From assembly GCA_003246805.1 (NCBI GenBank), contig QKDG01000091.1, forward strand, positions 1 through 5,933: DNA of 5,933 nt, read 5' to 3'. Every line of letters begins with the position of its first letter. The first letter of the stretch is position 1. The notes beneath the pieces were generated by a model. That model saw only the letters and a list, made by a program, of their open reading frames with translations. It ran no database searches and was not told the DNA's origin. Below, in pieces: positions 5,078 to 5,933 of this stretch. Both the position numbers and the translations under genes were made by a program. The DNA is from Clostridia bacterium (GTDB taxonomy: Bacteria; Bacillota; Clostridia; Oscillospirales; Ruminococcaceae).

Positions 5078-5908
5078 ATGAAAAAGTTTGTAGCATTGGT
5101 AATGACAGTTTTAGCGGGTATGCTTATACTTTCTGGATGTGTAAGCACAGGAGCGTCCTCGTCTGACAGCGAGAATACTTCTTTGGATACAGCATCAGCC
5201 GAGAGCAGCAATATTTCCGGGGAAATAACAGTGTTTGCTGCCGCAAGCCTAACAGAGGCACTTAATGAAATTCATAAGGCTTATAACGAGCTATATCCTG
5301 ATGTAACAATTGTGTTGAACTTTGATTCAAGCGGAACACTTAAAACACAGATAGAACAGGGAGCAGAGGCAGATATTTTCATATCAGCAGCACAAAAGCA
5401 AATGAATGGGCTTGAAGAATCAGGATATATAAAAGCTGACACAAGAAAAAATATACTGATAAATAAGGTTGTGCTTATTGCACCAGAAAATAAAGACGTT
5501 TTGTTTGATAGATTTGAGGATTGCGCAACAGATAAAGTATCATTGATTGCAATAGGAAATCAGGATGTTCCCGTAGGGCAGTATGCAGAGGAAATATTCA
5601 CAAACCTTAATATATGGGAGAATATACAGAGCAAAGCCTCATTAGGCTCAAATGTTAAAGAAGTTCTTTCACAGGTTGAGAATGAAAGCGTTGACTGCGG
5701 TGTTGTATATTCAACTGATGCAAAGACAGCAAATGGTATAAAGGTAATATGCGAAGCACCCGAGGGGAGCCATTCACCTGTTGTTTATCCTGCTGCAATT
5801 CTTGAAACATCTGAAAATACAGAGGCAGCACAGAATTTTATAGAATTTTTGACAAAAGAAACAGCAAAGGAAAAATTTGAGGCTGTTGGATTCACAATGG
5901 CTGAATAG
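5078..5908 (+). CDS. modA: ModA: molybdate-binding lipoprotein of the molybdate ABC transporter
   Basis: This 276-residue protein is the extracellular substrate-binding component of the ModABC molybdate importer. It begins with a lipoprotein signal peptide: MKKF, a hydrophobic core, and lipobox LSGC with C21 as the lipidated residue. A Ser-rich tether of about 27 residues follows. The mature domain shows the ModA pattern: EITVFAAASLTEAL (S57 probable oxyanion ligand), FDSSGTLKTQIEQGAEADIF (S85), VPVGQYA (164-170), NVKEVL (from 192) and VDCGVVYSTDA (Y211), matching the Ser, Ser, Ala/Val and Tyr oxyanion-binding positions known for E. coli ModA. Tungstate would also be expected to bind. It has its own promoter and leader hairpin, so it can respond to molybdate separately from nif, but its position suggests it feeds FeMo-co synthesis. 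The permease gene modB probably follows. ATG 5078 was chosen because it gives a clean signal peptide and a proper ribosome-binding site. Confidence 0.94.
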   Translation: MKKFVALVMTVLAGMLILSGCVSTGASSSDSENTSLDTASAESSNISGEITVFAAASLTEALNEIHKAYNELYPDVTIVLNFDSSGTLKTQIEQGAEADIFISAAQKQMNGLEESGYIKADTRKNILINKVVLIAPENKDVLFDRFEDCATDKVSLIAIGNQDVPVGQYAEEIFTNLNIWENIQSKASLGSNVKEVLSQVENESVDCGVVYSTDAKTANGIKVICEAPEGSHSPVVYPAAILETSENTEAAQNFIEFLTKETAKEKFEAVGFTMAE

Positions 5909-5927
5909 AAAATATAAAAAATATAAC

Positions 5928-5933
5928 AGGGGG
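5928..5933 (+). promoter_or_regulatory. Probable ribosome-binding site of the next gene (expected modB)
   Basis: The window ends in AGGGGG, 20 bases after the modA stop and without any terminator between. This looks like the Shine-Dalgarno site of a gene starting just outside the window. From the usual order modA-modB, the permease gene is expected, but none of its coding sequence is visible. Confidence 0.5.

Noticed and set aside
4984..5166. Open frame of 60 codons on the plus strand in the modA leader
   Set aside because: It starts within the promoter spacer, runs through the hairpin and overlaps the modA signal peptide in another frame. A transcript starting near 5012 would not even contain its start codon.
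1..5933. CRISPR array, tRNA, rRNA or insertion sequence
   Set aside because: No regularly spaced repeats, cloverleaf-like sequence or transposase coding was seen. The window is filled by nif and mod genes apart from the 284-base gap described above.

Overview
This window is part of a molybdenum nitrogenase (nif) gene cluster from an AT-rich, low-GC anaerobic Bacillota, most likely a member of Clostridia. Three features point there: a fused nifN-B gene, a homocitrate synthase split into nifV-omega and nifV-alpha, and a nif-linked thioredoxin-like [2Fe-2S] ferredoxin resembling the Clostridium pasteurianum protein. Strong purine-rich Shine-Dalgarno sites, a TTG start and frequent ATA/AGA/AGG codons fit as well. 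I cannot name the species. All genes are on the + strand.

Layout. Bases 1-39 look like the last 12 codons of an upstream gene, probably nifE. They are followed after 2 bases by nifN-B (42-2663), a fusion of a scaffold half (NifN), the radical SAM enzyme NifB and a NifX-like C-terminal domain. Closely packed behind it are the [2Fe-2S] ferredoxin (2669-2977), nifV-omega (2998-3966) and nifV-alpha (3990-4793). Gaps are only 5-23 bases, so these genes probably form one operon with nifE. A 284-base intergenic region follows (4794-5077). It holds two short hairpins, a clear intrinsic terminator, an AT-rich inverted repeat, a good sigma-A promoter and a second terminator-like hairpin in the modA leader. 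The molybdate-binding lipoprotein ModA follows (5078-5908). The window ends in a purine-rich ribosome-binding site, presumably for the permease gene modB.

How the genes work together. NifB makes the 8Fe iron-sulfur core (NifB-co). NifE plus the NifN part form the scaffold on which it matures to FeMo-co. The NifV-alpha and NifV-omega subunits together should make homocitrate, the organic ligand of FeMo-co. ModA captures molybdate for its metal centre. The ferredoxin is a probable nitrogenase-associated electron carrier or MoFe-protein partner.

The system itself is a known one. The points most worth a second look are these: NifV-omega aligns as a degenerate homocitrate synthase that has lost all four metal ligands while its neighbour NifV-alpha keeps them; the NifN part retains three NifK-type P-cluster cysteine positions; the NifB start region lacks an expected histidine; and a terminator-like hairpin lies directly after the modA promoter.
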